A stretch of 48,481 nt of DNA from Actinomycetes bacterium (GTDB lineage Bacteria; Actinomycetota; Acidimicrobiia; Acidimicrobiales; JAJZXF01). Of the stretch, positions 6,934-16,988 are shown piece after piece (within the stretch, counting starts at the first letter, position 1; each line of letters opens with the position of its first letter). The stretch covers positions 1 through 48,481 of the forward strand of contig JAJZXF010000011.1 in NCBI GenBank assembly GCA_021802485.1, written 5' to 3'. The translations under genes and the position numbers were made by a program. The notes beneath the pieces are model-generated. The model searched no databases, had not been told where the DNA came from, and saw only the letters and a program-made list of their open reading frames with translations.

Positions 6934-9852
6934 GTGTGGGTGATATTCGACGGATTCTCCCACCAAGTCCCTGACATAGACCCCGACGAGACACACGAGT
7001 GGGTTGACTCCTTCGACTCCGTCATCGAATCACGCGGGAAGAACCGGGCTCGCTTCCTGCTCATGAAGCTTCTCGACCGAGCGCGGGAGTCCCAGGTCGG
7101 CTTCCCTGCAACAGTCTCGACACCGTATGTGAACACGATCCCCGCTGACCAGGAGCCGTGGTTCCCCGGCAATGAGCACCTTGAACGGCGTATCCGCGCG
7201 TACATCCGCTGGAACGCTGCCGTGATGGTGACCCGAGCGAACATGCGATCCGAGGGAATCGGTGGGCACCTGTCGACCTTCGCTAGCTCCGCAAGCCTCT
7301 ACGAGGTCGGCTTCAACCACTTTTTCCATGGCAAGTCCGATGGAAGCCATGGTGATCAGGTGTTTTTCCAGGGCCACGCATCACCAGGCATTTACGCTCG
7401 AGCCTTCCTGGAAGGGCGCCTCAGCGAAGCACAACTTGACGGGTTCCGTTTCGAGATCGCGGGCAACGGGTTGGCGAGCTACCCGCATCCTCGCCTCCTT
7501 CCCGAGTTCTGGGAGTTTCCCACGGTCTCGATGGGACTCGGCCCTCTCATGGCGGTGCAGCAGGCCCACTTCAATCGCTACCTCCACAATCGCCACATCG
7601 AGGACACGAGTTCCGCCAAGGTCTGGTGCTTCCTCGGCGATGGTGAGATGGACGAGCCGGAAAGCCTCGCAGCGGTAGCGGCTGGAGGCCGTGAGGCTCT
7701 GGACAACCTCATCTTCGTTGTCAACTGCAATCTCCAGCGCCTCGACGGTCCTGTGCGCGGGAACGGAAAGGTAATTCAGGAGTTCGAGGCACTGTTCCGC
7801 GGAGCAGGATGGAACGTGATCAAGGTCATCTGGGGCTCCCGCTGGGACGACCTGCTCGCACGGGACGTCGACAGCGTCCTGCTGAACAAGATGAACACCA
7901 CCGTGGACGGCGAGTTCCAAAAGTACGCCACCGAATCAGGAGCCTACATTCGCGAACGGTTCTTCGGACCCGACCCGCGCCTTCGCCGGATGGTAGAGCA
8001 CCTTTCGGACGAAGAGCTCCAGGCGCTTCCCCGCGGTGGACACGACTATCGCAAGCTTTACGCAGCGTACAAAGCTGCGGTCGAGCACACTGGTACGCCA
8101 ACTGCAATCTTGGCGAAAACCATCAAGGGCTGGACCCTCGGCCCAGAGATCGAAGCACGAAACGCGACCCACCAGATCAAGAAGATGTCCAAGAAGCAGC
8201 TTGCTGCACTTCGCAACCGGCTCTACCTCTCGGACGAGATACCTGACTCCGCACTCGATGCGGACCTCCCGCCCTACTACCGCCCGCCAGCGGGCTCCGA
8301 TGAGTACGAGTACCTTGCGCAGAGAAGGAGGGCGCTCCAGGGGCCGGTGCCATCACGCGTCGTACGGCACAGGTCTATCCCCTCCCCCGACGCGAGCACC
8401 TTCGCAGACCTGCTCGCGGGCTCCTCCAAGCAGGAGTTCTCCACCACGATGGCCTTTGCAAGGCTAATGCGCAGCCTCATACGAGAGCCTTCGATGGGCG
8501 CCCGCGTCGTGCCAATCGTGCCGGACGAGGCCCGTACGTTCGGCCTCGACGCGCTCTTCCCAGAGGCGAGAATTTACTCCCCGAGCGGCCAGCACTACAC
8601 GCCGGTTGACGCGGATCTCATCCTTTCATACACCGAAAGCCAGTCCGGCCAGATCCTGGAGGAGGGGATCACGGAGGCGGGTGCGATGGCGACCTTCATG
8701 GCCGTAGCCACGTCCTACGCGACGTGGGGCGAGCCGATGCTTCCATTCTTCATCTTTTACTCGATGTTCGGCTTCCAAAGGATCGGGGACCTGATCTGGG
8801 CACTGGGGGACATGCGGGGAAGGGGCTTCCTAATGGGGGCCACCGCTGGTCGGACCACGCTGAACGGAGAGGGGCTCCAGCACGAGGACGGCCACTCGCT
8901 CCTGATCGCGTCCGCAGTCCCGAACGTACAAGCATACGACCCCGCATTCGCCTACGAACTTGCAATTATCATCCAGGACGGGATCCAACGTATGTACGGC
9001 GACGCTCCCGAAGACATCTTCTACTACATCACCTTGTACAACGAGAACTATTCGATGCCGCCAATGCCCGGAGTCGAAAGCGCATCGAACGGATCCCCAC
9101 AGGGATCCTCGATCGTGGCAGAGATGAACCTCGCAACGCGCGACGCGATCTTGAAGGGCCTTTACCTCTTCGCCGCGAGGCAATCCGAAGCCCACCCTGA
9201 TGCGTCAAGCGCCGTCAGCGGAACAGAACCATCACCCCCTGGTCGGTCTTTCGACCTTGGCGAGCGAGACAGGCAGGAGAGCTCACACCAGAACGCCCAG
9301 AACTCAGACGACTCGCACCTTGGAGCGAAACTGCTATTTTCCGGCACTGCATGGAAAGCGGTAATGGAGGCTCGCGATATGCTAGCTGATGGCTGGGGAA
9401 TTGAGTCCGAGGCTTGGTCCGTGACCTCCTACAAGGCGCTCCGGGAGGAAGCTCTCTCGGTCGAGAGGTGGAACCGCCTGCACCCGGAGGAGCCAGCCAG
9501 GACGCCGTTCGTAACCCAGGCGCTCTCGCAGGCGGAGCGGGACAGCAGGCAACCCCGCGGCGCTATGCGGGAGCCGATCGTAGCGGTGACGGACTTCATC
9601 AAGGCAGTTCCTGACCAGATCGCTCGCTGGATACCCTCGACGTCGAGCTTCACCTCACTTGGAACGGACGGCTTCGGTCGCTCCGACACACGCCCCGCGT
9701 TGCGCCGCTACTTCGAGGTCGACGCCGCTCAGATCACCGTCGCAGTGCTCGCAGCGTTCGCAGCTTCGGGAAACCTGGGAGCCGATGCCGTCAGTGCCGC
9801 TATCAAGAAGTTCGGAATAGACCCCGAGGGCATGGACCCCCGCCTGCTGTAG
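6934..9852 (+). CDS. aceE: Pyruvate dehydrogenase E1 component, homodimeric type
   Basis: A 972-residue enzyme matching the single-chain E1 of the pyruvate dehydrogenase complex: thiamine-diphosphate-dependent decarboxylation of pyruvate and transfer to the lipoyl E2. Visible landmarks are VPDIDPDETHEWVDS at the N-terminus and GGHLSTFASSASLYEVGFNH. The ThDP/Mg motif is GDGEMDEPES with NCNLQRLDGPVRGN (about residues 232-275). Also present are FGLDALFPEARIYSP, and AGRTTLNGEGLQHEDGHS with YNENYSMPPMP in the central domain. An unusual hydrophilic insert (about residues 749-800, rich in S, D, E, Q, H) separates AILKGLYLFAA from AKLLFSGTAWKAV. The start is GTG at 6934 or GTG at 6940; an in-frame TGA lies just upstream. 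No E2, E3 or lipoate genes are in the window. Confidence 0.93.
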   Translation: MWVIFDGFSHQVPDIDPDETHEWVDSFDSVIESRGKNRARFLLMKLLDRARESQVGFPATVSTPYVNTIPADQEPWFPGNEHLERRIRAYIRWNAAVMVTRANMRSEGIGGHLSTFASSASLYEVGFNHFFHGKSDGSHGDQVFFQGHASPGIYARAFLEGRLSEAQLDGFRFEIAGNGLASYPHPRLLPEFWEFPTVSMGLGPLMAVQQAHFNRYLHNRHIEDTSSAKVWCFLGDGEMDEPESLAAVAAGGREALDNLIFVVNCNLQRLDGPVRGNGKVIQEFEALFRGAGWNVIKVIWGSRWDDLLARDVDSVLLNKMNTTVDGEFQKYATESGAYIRERFFGPDPRLRRMVEHLSDEELQALPRGGHDYRKLYAAYKAAVEHTGTPTAILAKTIKGWTLGPEIEARNATHQIKKMSKKQLAALRNRLYLSDEIPDSALDADLPPYYRPPAGSDEYEYLAQRRRALQGPVPSRVVRHRSIPSPDASTFADLLAGSSKQEFSTTMAFARLMRSLIREPSMGARVVPIVPDEARTFGLDALFPEARIYSPSGQHYTPVDADLILSYTESQSGQILEEGITEAGAMATFMAVATSYATWGEPMLPFFIFYSMFGFQRIGDLIWALGDMRGRGFLMGATAGRTTLNGEGLQHEDGHSLLIASAVPNVQAYDPAFAYELAIIIQDGIQRMYGDAPEDIFYYITLYNENYSMPPMPGVESASNGSPQGSSIVAEMNLATRDAILKGLYLFAARQSEAHPDASSAVSGTEPSPPGRSFDLGERDRQESSHQNAQNSDDSHLGAKLLFSGTAWKAVMEARDMLADGWGIESEAWSVTSYKALREEALSVERWNRLHPEEPARTPFVTQALSQAERDSRQPRGAMREPIVAVTDFIKAVPDQIARWIPSTSSFTSLGTDGFGRSDTRPALRRYFEVDAAQITVAVLAAFAASGNLGADAVSAAIKKFGIDPEGMDPRLL

Positions 9853-9961
9853 ACACAAGGACTGCTTAAATTGCCTGGATTTGCCAACCCGATCCAACCG
9901 CTTCACTGACGCAGCACCCATGCTCGTAAAGCGCCTTAAGCCTCGTGTAACGTTGCCGGCT

Positions 9962-12900
9962 ATGACCATTGGAGCCATAACTCGCTCAACAGCAGCGAAA
10001 TGCCTGCTCGCCTGCATAGCTGCATCACTTCTCGTGCTACAAGCAGCTGTAGCGTCAGCGAGCGTCGGTGGAGGTGCTTCACGCCCCAACGAGATCCTTC
10101 CTACTCAAGGAGCGATCCTGAGCGGCTACGCAAGCATGGTCGTGAGCCCTGGGGGAGCAAACCTCGAAGGATGTAGCGGAGCATCCACCACCATCACCGT
10201 TACCAACGCTCAGGGCCAAACCGTCGCACGCTGGACGAACTCGGGAGGTTCGCTGTCGACGAAGTGGCTAACCGACACTGTCCCAAACGGCGCCTACACC
10301 GTGTCCTCCTCGTGGGTCACCTCACTGCTGAGCGGCACCTCCTGTACACTCGAGCCTGCCCAGAGCAGCACTGCGAGCGTCACGGTCACAAACGGCCCAA
10401 AGCCGTATGTCGGCTCGCCTGGCGCGACACCAAGCCGCCCGGTGACCTGCCCACCACTGCGCCACGACCCCAACACTGCAAGCTCCGGTGAAGTCGCAAC
10501 CCAGACGGGGACCTTCCCCTGGCCGCCAGCGCCGGCTGGCGCCAACCCCGAGCACTACTCCGCCTACGACCACACGCCAGCGATGTTCCCTCCGCTCCGA
10601 CCTGCAAACTGGGCAAATGGCGGCAACAACTGGAAGCTCACAAGCGCCCGCTCACCGAACCCTCAGGTCGCTACCAACCCCCAGGAACTCTGTGGGGTAC
10701 GCGGGAACAGCGTTGACACCGCCTGGCAGACCACCACAGGCAGGCCCACCACGGTCATTGCCGTTATTGACTCGGGAATCGAGTGGTGCGACACCGGCAT
10801 AGTGAACAAGATTTTCTTGAACCGCCAGGCGCTGCCGTACCCGGAGAACGCTCAAGGTCTCACCAAGCCACAGCTCGAAGCCCAAGGGGTCAACTTCGCA
10901 GACTCTGACCCCTACGACCTCAACAACTCGGGGGTGCTGAATGTTCTCCAGTACGCAAACGACCCAAGAGTCCAAGCAGTTGCAAAGGCTTACGGCGGGC
11001 TCTTCTGCTCGGTAGCCCGAGGATCGTACCCAGCAGAGCCGGGACTCGTATCACCAATGGATCTCATTCGCACCTTCGGCACACCGACGATGCCGGGGCC
11101 AAACGGCACCGTGGTCGCCAATCCCTACTATGACCCCAGCCAGTCCCCTGCCGGCTTCACTGCAGCGATCGCAGGTTGGAACTTCGTCGACAACAACAAC
11201 AACGCCTACGACACAGTCCACTATGACCACGGCACTGGAGAGGCCAAGGACATGGCGGGGACAGCGAACACCCTCTCGCACGAGGTGGGAGCCTGCCCGA
11301 ATTGCATGATCCTTCCCATTAGAGCCGGCGACTCGTTCATGACCACCGGCAACCTCTTTGCCCAGGGAGTCCTCTTCGCGGTCGACTCCGGGGCGACCAT
11401 CGTATCTAGCGCGCAAGGCTCTATGGACATCACCGCGCCTGCCCGCGAGGCAATTGCATACGCAAACGCACACGGAGTACCGGTCGTAGCAAGCGCAGCC
11501 GACGAGGCATCCCAGCACCACAACCTCCCCGGCGTGTTGTCCCACACCATTGTGGTCAACAGCGTGACGAGCATAGCGCAGCGAACAGGGTTCAACGCCT
11601 ATAGCCCACCTAGCTACCTCTACCTAAACGGCTGCACAAACTACGGAGCCAACATCGCAGTTAGCGTCGAGAGCGCGTCCTGCTCCTCAGAGGCGACAGG
11701 CAAAGCAGCGGGTATCGTCGGGCTCGCAGAGTCTGCTGCAAGGGATGCTGTATCGAAAGGCATCATCACGAACTATCCGGGGCTCACCTCTGCAAGCGGA
11801 GCACCCGTGCCACTTTCTGCAAACGAGCTCAAGCAGCTCGTCACGATGGGGGCGAGCTCCGTTAATTTCGCGAACTCTGCAGGTGCGTTCCCCTCGAACA
11901 ATTACAACGTCACCACCAACCCCGGCTACTCCTTCATGCCCCCGACCAGTCGCTACCCGTCCCAAGCTGGCTACAACATCTACTTCGGCTACGGACGCAT
12001 CAACGCGTCCACGATCGTGTCGAGGATCTCGCAAGGCTTGATTCCCCCCGAAGCCGAGCTTTACAGTCCGTCCTGGTTCCAGCCCTTCAGCCCGAACCAG
12101 ACCCTTCAGGTAACAGGAAGAATCGCAGCAGTAAGAGCTGCTTCGTACCAATACCAGGTTCTGATATCCCCGGGAGCGCAGCCGCAATCGAACAGCTGGA
12201 CCCTCGTCGCAAGCGGGTCGGGAACCGGTGGGCTCTCCGGCGCGATCAGCGGAACGCTTGCAACGATACCGATGTCGAAGATTGCATCCCTGTTCCCACC
12301 AGGAACCAATTTTGCGGCCCCGCCTGTGCTTGCAAACGGAAGTCCGAACCCGAATGCAGGCGCGTTCACGGTCCTCGTGCAGGTGAAGGACTCTCGGGGA
12401 CTGGTGGGCATGGCCCGGCGAACTGACTTCATCCACTCGGACCCAACACTGCTACCCGGCTATCCACGCAGGTTTGCAAGTTCGCTCATCGCGCCACCGA
12501 AACTCGCTCCACTCGGCCCGGGGGGAAAGAACGTCCTCATCGTCGTCACCGCTGGTGGAACCATCAACGCCTTCCTCCCGAACGGGACCGAGCTGCCTGG
12601 CTGGCCAGTGCATACGAACCCGCTCCCCTACCACGCGGGCGAGCAGGCGTTCACCTCAGGAGCTATTACAGCTGTTCCGAGAGGCGAGATCTTGGGCGGC
12701 GTCGCAGTAGGCGACCTTTCCAACGCTAAAGGAAGCGCTCTCGACGTCGTGGCAACCGACATGGCGGGAAACGTCTATGCCTGGAACGCGAAGGGACAGC
12801 TCTTGCCCGGGTTCCCCGAGCACACAAATCCGCAGTTCTCTGCGCCGTCAGCGGTTGGACCCAACAACAGGCTGCTGCCTGGAATCGGCGCCGCGCCAGC

Positions 12901-15049
12901 ACTTGCGGACCTCCAGGGGAACGGGACCCTTGACATCGTGGCCGCGGCGATGGACCGCCATGTGTATGCGTGGCAACCTAATGGCCAAGCGGTTCCCGGC
13001 TGGCCGGTGCTAGTGGTGGACCCAGCGATGGTCTCATCTGTCAACCCCGTGACCAACAAGGTCACCTTCAAGCCAGGCGCCAACCCGATAATCGGCACGA
13101 AGCTGGTCGACACGCCAGCTATCGGCAACCTGAACGGATCGACTGGACCGCCCGACGTCATCGTGGGCTCAAACCAGGAGTACCCAGGACCGATGAACGC
13201 AAACGTAAACATTGGGGTTCTGGGCAATGTCTTCGGCGTCGGCACCGGCAACGGCCGCGTCTTTGCCATCTACCCAAACGGTTCCCTTCACTCCCCGGCC
13301 ACCAACGCGCCAAACCCCCCAGGATTCCCAAACCCCGGAGCATTCCTGCCGGGTTGGCCAGCGCATATCGGAATCGTCGACCCGGGAGTGCTCCCGGACA
13401 TCGGCGACGGCATATCGAACTCGCCAGCTCTCGCTTCTGTGGCAGGAAACGGCCAGCTTCAGGTTGCAGTGAACAGTGAAGCCGGCCCCGCGTACCTGCT
13501 CAACCCGAACGGCACCTCCTGGCTCGGCTCCACGGGAGGCCTCGACAACGTTATGGCGATGAGGGGTTACGGGCCCCGGTCCAATTCCAACCCCCTTGCA
13601 GGCAGTACCCTGCCTGCGCTCGGCGGCGCAATCCTTGCTCCGCTGGGAGGCAAGGGCGCTCCTGGAATCAGCCTGATCAGTCCAGCGATCAGCAGGGAAC
13701 GGGCACTGGACCAGTTCCTGCCCGGGAATCAGGCCTTGCATCAGTCCCAAGTCGACGCGTGGAACGTCTGGACCGGCAAGCTGCAGCCCGCCTTCCCGCA
13801 ACAGATGAACGACATGATGTTCTTGAGCCAGCCGATAGTTGCGAACGTCGCCTCGAATGGACCTTACGTGGTGGCCGGATCATCGCTGTACGACCTCAGA
13901 GCTATCAACTCAAGTGGCCAGGAGGCCCCTGGGTTCCCGAAGTTGACTGTTGGTTGGATCGCTAGCAGCCCGGTCTTTGGTCCGTTCGGGAACCTCCCAG
14001 ACCAGGTGTTGGCGGCGGGCACCAGGGAAGGCTACCTCTTCGCTTGGTCGACAAGCACCCCAGCATCTGCGCCAAGCGGCCCGTGGCCACAAGGCCACCA
14101 CGATCTGTGGAACACGAACAACCTCAACTCGCCGGCCACCCCTGCACCGACCAGGTCCCCAGCAAGACCTCGCTCCCCAATCGTCGCAATGGCTGCTACC
14201 CCTGGCGGGAACGGCTACTGGGAGGTCAGCTCGGACGGCGGCGTCTTCAGCTTCGGCTCCGCTGTGTTCCACGGTTCGCTTCCCTCCAAAGGCATCCATC
14301 CGAGCGCACCGATAGTTGATATCGTCTCGACCCCGAGCGGGAGCGGCTACTGGCTCATCGGCTCAGACGGTGGTGTCTTCAGCTTCGGCAACGCTGTGTT
14401 TCACGGTTCGCTGCCGTCCAGGGGCATCCACTCGAGTGCACCGATCGTAGGCATGGCCGCTACCCCTCGCGGGAACGGCTACCACATGGTCAGCTCGGAC
14501 GGCGGAGTCTTCAGCTTCGGTGATGCGGGCTTCCACGGCTCGCTTGCATCGGTCGGCGTTAGTTCGCACTCGCCAATCGTTGGTATCGCAAGCACCGTAT
14601 GCGGCTGCGGCTACTGGCTCGTCAGCTCGGACGGCGGCATCTTCAGCTTCTTTGGCCTCGGCCCGTTCTCGTTCTTTCTCGGCTCGCTGCCTTCTCTCCA
14701 CATCCATCCTCGCTCACCTATCATCGGCATCGCAGCCGGCCCCGGAGGCCTCGGCTACTGGCTGGTTGGCTCCGATGGAGGCATCTTCAGCTTCGGGGAT
14801 GCTGGTTTCCACGGCTCGCTGCCAGCGCTTGGCGTGCATCCCACTGCGCCGATAACAGGGATCACACGGAACCCTGCGGGTGGTGGCTACTGGCTGGTCG
14901 GCTCTGACGGAGGCATCTTCAGCTTCGGGGATGCTGGTTTCCACGGCTCGCTGCCAACGCTGATCGACAACCTCAAGTCCTCAGCGCACGTAGTTTCTTC
15001 ACCGCAAGAGGGAAAGCCTCAGAGAAAGCATCAACGTCGGCATCGGTAG
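9962..15049 (+). CDS. Giant secreted S8 (subtilisin-like) peptidase with propeller and six GYW repeats
   Basis: About 1,695 residues from the ATG at 9962, chosen because it begins a clean signal peptide (MTIGAITRSTAAKCLLACIA, ending near ASASVGG). In-frame starts at 9881 (TTG) and 9920 (ATG) are possible. The order is an N-terminal beta domain, then the S8 catalytic domain with Asp in AVIDSGIEW (10769-10771), His in YDHGTGEAKD (11228-11230) and the nucleophile probably in SCSSEATGKAAG (11684-11689), a divergent form of GTSMAxP. A region with FG-GAP/VCBS-like motifs follows (VGDLSNAKGSALDVVATD, LADLQGNGTLDIVAAA, AIGNLNGSTGPPDVIVGS). The C-terminus has six 43-47-residue repeats of the [19 protein letters not shown] type (about 14190-14970). 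It is likely secreted, and may process or be anchored with the other GYW-repeat proteins. The 3' end overlaps the convergent cysteine desulfurase by 77 bases. Confidence 0.82.
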   Translation: MTIGAITRSTAAKCLLACIAASLLVLQAAVASASVGGGASRPNEILPTQGAILSGYASMVVSPGGANLEGCSGASTTITVTNAQGQTVARWTNSGGSLSTKWLTDTVPNGAYTVSSSWVTSLLSGTSCTLEPAQSSTASVTVTNGPKPYVGSPGATPSRPVTCPPLRHDPNTASSGEVATQTGTFPWPPAPAGANPEHYSAYDHTPAMFPPLRPANWANGGNNWKLTSARSPNPQVATNPQELCGVRGNSVDTAWQTTTGRPTTVIAVIDSGIEWCDTGIVNKIFLNRQALPYPENAQGLTKPQLEAQGVNFADSDPYDLNNSGVLNVLQYANDPRVQAVAKAYGGLFCSVARGSYPAEPGLVSPMDLIRTFGTPTMPGPNGTVVANPYYDPSQSPAGFTAAIAGWNFVDNNNNAYDTVHYDHGTGEAKDMAGTANTLSHEVGACPNCMILPIRAGDSFMTTGNLFAQGVLFAVDSGATIVSSAQGSMDITAPAREAIAYANAHGVPVVASAADEASQHHNLPGVLSHTIVVNSVTSIAQRTGFNAYSPPSYLYLNGCTNYGANIAVSVESASCSSEATGKAAGIVGLAESAARDAVSKGIITNYPGLTSASGAPVPLSANELKQLVTMGASSVNFANSAGAFPSNNYNVTTNPGYSFMPPTSRYPSQAGYNIYFGYGRINASTIVSRISQGLIPPEAELYSPSWFQPFSPNQTLQVTGRIAAVRAASYQYQVLISPGAQPQSNSWTLVASGSGTGGLSGAISGTLATIPMSKIASLFPPGTNFAAPPVLANGSPNPNAGAFTVLVQVKDSRGLVGMARRTDFIHSDPTLLPGYPRRFASSLIAPPKLAPLGPGGKNVLIVVTAGGTINAFLPNGTELPGWPVHTNPLPYHAGEQAFTSGAITAVPRGEILGGVAVGDLSNAKGSALDVVATDMAGNVYAWNAKGQLLPGFPEHTNPQFSAPSAVGPNNRLLPGIGAAPALADLQGNGTLDIVAAAMDRHVYAWQPNGQAVPGWPVLVVDPAMVSSVNPVTNKVTFKPGANPIIGTKLVDTPAIGNLNGSTGPPDVIVGSNQEYPGPMNANVNIGVLGNVFGVGTGNGRVFAIYPNGSLHSPATNAPNPPGFPNPGAFLPGWPAHIGIVDPGVLPDIGDGISNSPALASVAGNGQLQVAVNSEAGPAYLLNPNGTSWLGSTGGLDNVMAMRGYGPRSNSNPLAGSTLPALGGAILAPLGGKGAPGISLISPAISRERALDQFLPGNQALHQSQVDAWNVWTGKLQPAFPQQMNDMMFLSQPIVANVASNGPYVVAGSSLYDLRAINSSGQEAPGFPKLTVGWIASSPVFGPFGNLPDQVLAAGTREGYLFAWSTSTPASAPSGPWPQGHHDLWNTNNLNSPATPAPTRSPARPRSPIVAMAATPGGNGYWEVSSDGGVFSFGSAVFHGSLPSKGIHPSAPIVDIVSTPSGSGYWLIGSDGGVFSFGNAVFHGSLPSRGIHSSAPIVGMAATPRGNGYHMVSSDGGVFSFGDAGFHGSLASVGVSSHSPIVGIASTVCGCGYWLVSSDGGIFSFFGLGPFSFFLGSLPSLHIHPRSPIIGIAAGPGGLGYWLVGSDGGIFSFGDAGFHGSLPALGVHPTAPITGITRNPAGGGYWLVGSDGGIFSFGDAGFHGSLPTLIDNLKSSAHVVSSPQEGKPQRKHQRRHR

Positions 15050-16160
15050 TTGACCACCCTACGGAGACGCGCAGCGAGCGCGCTGCATCGACCCCCATTG
15101 CCTCGAGGACAGGGGACGGCGTGAGCGACTCCGAGGAGCAAGCAGATCCGGAGTGAACTGCAATTCCAGCCTGGTCAAGCGCCAGCACTAGCGCCTCTGC
15201 TTCGATATCCTCGACCCCAAAGCACACGATGTTTGCCAATCTGTTCTCCTGATCGCCATAGACCTGTGTGCCTGGAACAGACTGCACGACCTCGAGAATC
15301 CGCCTCGTCCAAGTGCCAGCGATCTCCACTTCAGTTTCGAGGCGGGTGCGCTGAACTCCTTGGGAGTCAACGGGATCACTCAACAGCTCAGCAACTTTGC
15401 CAAACCCGACGATTGCCGGGATGTTCTCCATGCCAGCACGCCTGCCGCGCTCCTGCTCGCCGCCAAGTACGAGCGGCTCGATCCGAAGGCCAGGACGGAG
15501 CACAAGGGCACCAACCCCTTTCGGCCCGCCCATCTTGTGTGCTGTAACTGAGACGAGGTCGGCCCCGAGTGAGCCCAGATCCATCGCTACGTTCCCGATC
15601 GCAGCGGACGCGTCGACATGAACGAGAACGCCACTTGTCCTGCACACCTCGACAATCTCCTCCACGGGTTGCAGCGAGCCGACCTCGTGGTTCGCCCACT
15701 GGCAGCTTACGAGCCCAAACACCTCCTTAGGGGAGCCCGGTGAAGCTGCAAACACGTTGCGAAGTCCTGCGACGCTAATGCGCCCAGAGCCTGATACCTC
15801 CAGACCGAGCAACTCGGCACCCGTCATCTCCGCTGCCCGCCGGGATGCCTCGCGGACCGAAGAGTGCTCGATATCGGAGCACACAATCGCTCGACCCCTT
15901 GAGCGTCTTACACCACCCCAAACCGCGGCGTTCGCGGCCTCGGTACCACCGCTGGTAAAGACGACCTGTCTCGGCTTCACGCCAAGGAAGCTCGCGACCC
16001 TGTCCCGGGCATCCTCGATCACATCCCGAGACGACCTGCCCTCGGAGTGAACGCGTCCCGGGTCTGCCCAGTACCCACCCGATATGCACTCCACCACGGC
16101 CTCTGAAACCTCTGGGCGCAACGGGGAACTCGACGCATGATCCAGGTAGTGGCGGACCAC
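14973..16160 (-). CDS. Cysteine desulfurase (NifS/IscS family)
   Basis: A 395-residue PLP enzyme of aminotransferase class V that takes sulfur from cysteine and holds it as a persulfide. It begins with HYLDHASSSPLRPEV, the usual substrate-binding start. FTSGGTEAANAAVWG and IEHSSVREA carry the cofactor-stacking residues. The PLP lysine is in VSVTAHKMGGPKGVGAL, RAGMENIPAIVGFG is conserved, and the catalytic cysteine loop is SGSACSSESLTPSPVL, typical of group I enzymes. It sits 50 bases downstream of a SufR-like regulator on the same strand and near a divergent Mrp gene, consistent with a role in Fe-S cluster assembly, although tRNA thiolation is an alternative. The start is GTG at 16160. Confidence 0.9.
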   Translation of the reverse strand: MVRHYLDHASSSPLRPEVSEAVVECISGGYWADPGRVHSEGRSSRDVIEDARDRVASFLGVKPRQVVFTSGGTEAANAAVWGGVRRSRGRAIVCSDIEHSSVREASRRAAEMTGAELLGLEVSGSGRISVAGLRNVFAASPGSPKEVFGLVSCQWANHEVGSLQPVEEIVEVCRTSGVLVHVDASAAIGNVAMDLGSLGADLVSVTAHKMGGPKGVGALVLRPGLRIEPLVLGGEQERGRRAGMENIPAIVGFGKVAELLSDPVDSQGVQRTRLETEVEIAGTWTRRILEVVQSVPGTQVYGDQENRLANIVCFGVEDIEAEALVLALDQAGIAVHSGSACSSESLTPSPVLEAMGVDAARSLRVSVGWSTTDADVDAFSEAFPLAVKKLRALRT

Positions 16161-16210
16161 CTAGCGCTCCCCGACAGACGCCAACGTTGCGGGCATCCTC
16201 GCTACTGTGC

Positions 16211-16981
16211 TCAGATGACTGTAGCGCAGGCTGAGTCACCCTTCGCTCGCGAAGAAAAGGTGACCGGCATCGGCCCAGCGCACATACCAGACAACATCCC
16301 CCTAACTATTCCCCGGTCAACCGCGCAGACTACCGGGTTCTGAGCTACCGCCTCGCCAAAGGGGCAGCTTTCCGAGACGACAGCGACAGACTCCCCCCTC
16401 TTTTCTGCACGTGCGGAGAACCCGTGAGCCGTGAGCGCATCAGCGAGCGCGGCCACCGCTTCGTGGGCAGACTGCCTTGGCGTCTTTCCCGGGTCCTCGA
16501 CGATCTGCGAAGCGAGCGCGCGCCCGTACTCCTCGCCTACGCGCTCTGCCATCTCCTCCGCACGCTCTGGCCCAAGCATCGACAGCGCCTGGTTCAAGAG
16601 CGCTAGCAGCAACTCTGTTCGACCCGCGAGGAAGTCCACGGTCGCGTCCATCGCGGATGGCCTGTAGTGCTTGGACGGCCTCCCTGCTCCGCGCGGCAAG
16701 GGCCAATCGCGCGCTATCTCGAGGTACCCGCTATTTACCAGCCGGTCCAGGTGGTGGCGTGCAACGTTTGGGTGAATGTCGAAGAACTCCGCGACCTCGG
16801 ACGCGGTTGCGCCTGCATTCTCCCGCACGTACAGGTAGATCCCCCTGCGAGTCGGATCCCCGAACGCTGAGGTGACCGCTGCTACGGTCGCTGAGAATCC
16901 CTCGGCATCCTCAGGGGGAACTACGCTCCGTACTCGAGAAGACTCACCGAGAGTGCCCATGGTATGCGTGACAACAGCCAT
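16211..16981 (-). CDS. SufR-like winged-helix regulator with four C-terminal cysteines
   Basis: A 256-residue protein. Residues about 30-95 form an ArsR/DeoR-type winged helix (SAFGDPTRRGIYLYVRE, ATASEVAEFFDIHPNVARHHLDRLVNSGYLEI), followed by an arginine-rich wing (LPRGAGRPSKHYRPS). The C-terminal region carries four cysteines spaced C-x12-C-x14-C-x17-C (first in SESCPFGEAV, last four residues from the end). This is close to the arrangement by which SufR repressors hold an Fe-S cluster and sense cluster status. It precedes a cysteine desulfurase and is divergent from mrp, so it probably controls local Fe-S genes. The ATG at 16981 matches a -10 element seven bases upstream. A much longer open frame to 17686 exists but is antisense to mrp and not used. 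Confidence 0.78.
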   Translation of the reverse strand: MAVVTHTMGTLGESSRVRSVVPPEDAEGFSATVAAVTSAFGDPTRRGIYLYVRENAGATASEVAEFFDIHPNVARHHLDRLVNSGYLEIARDWPLPRGAGRPSKHYRPSAMDATVDFLAGRTELLLALLNQALSMLGPERAEEMAERVGEEYGRALASQIVEDPGKTPRQSAHEAVAALADALTAHGFSARAEKRGESVAVVSESCPFGEAVAQNPVVCAVDRGIVRGMLSGMCAGPMPVTFSSRAKGDSACATVI

Positions 16982-16988
16982 CGGCACT

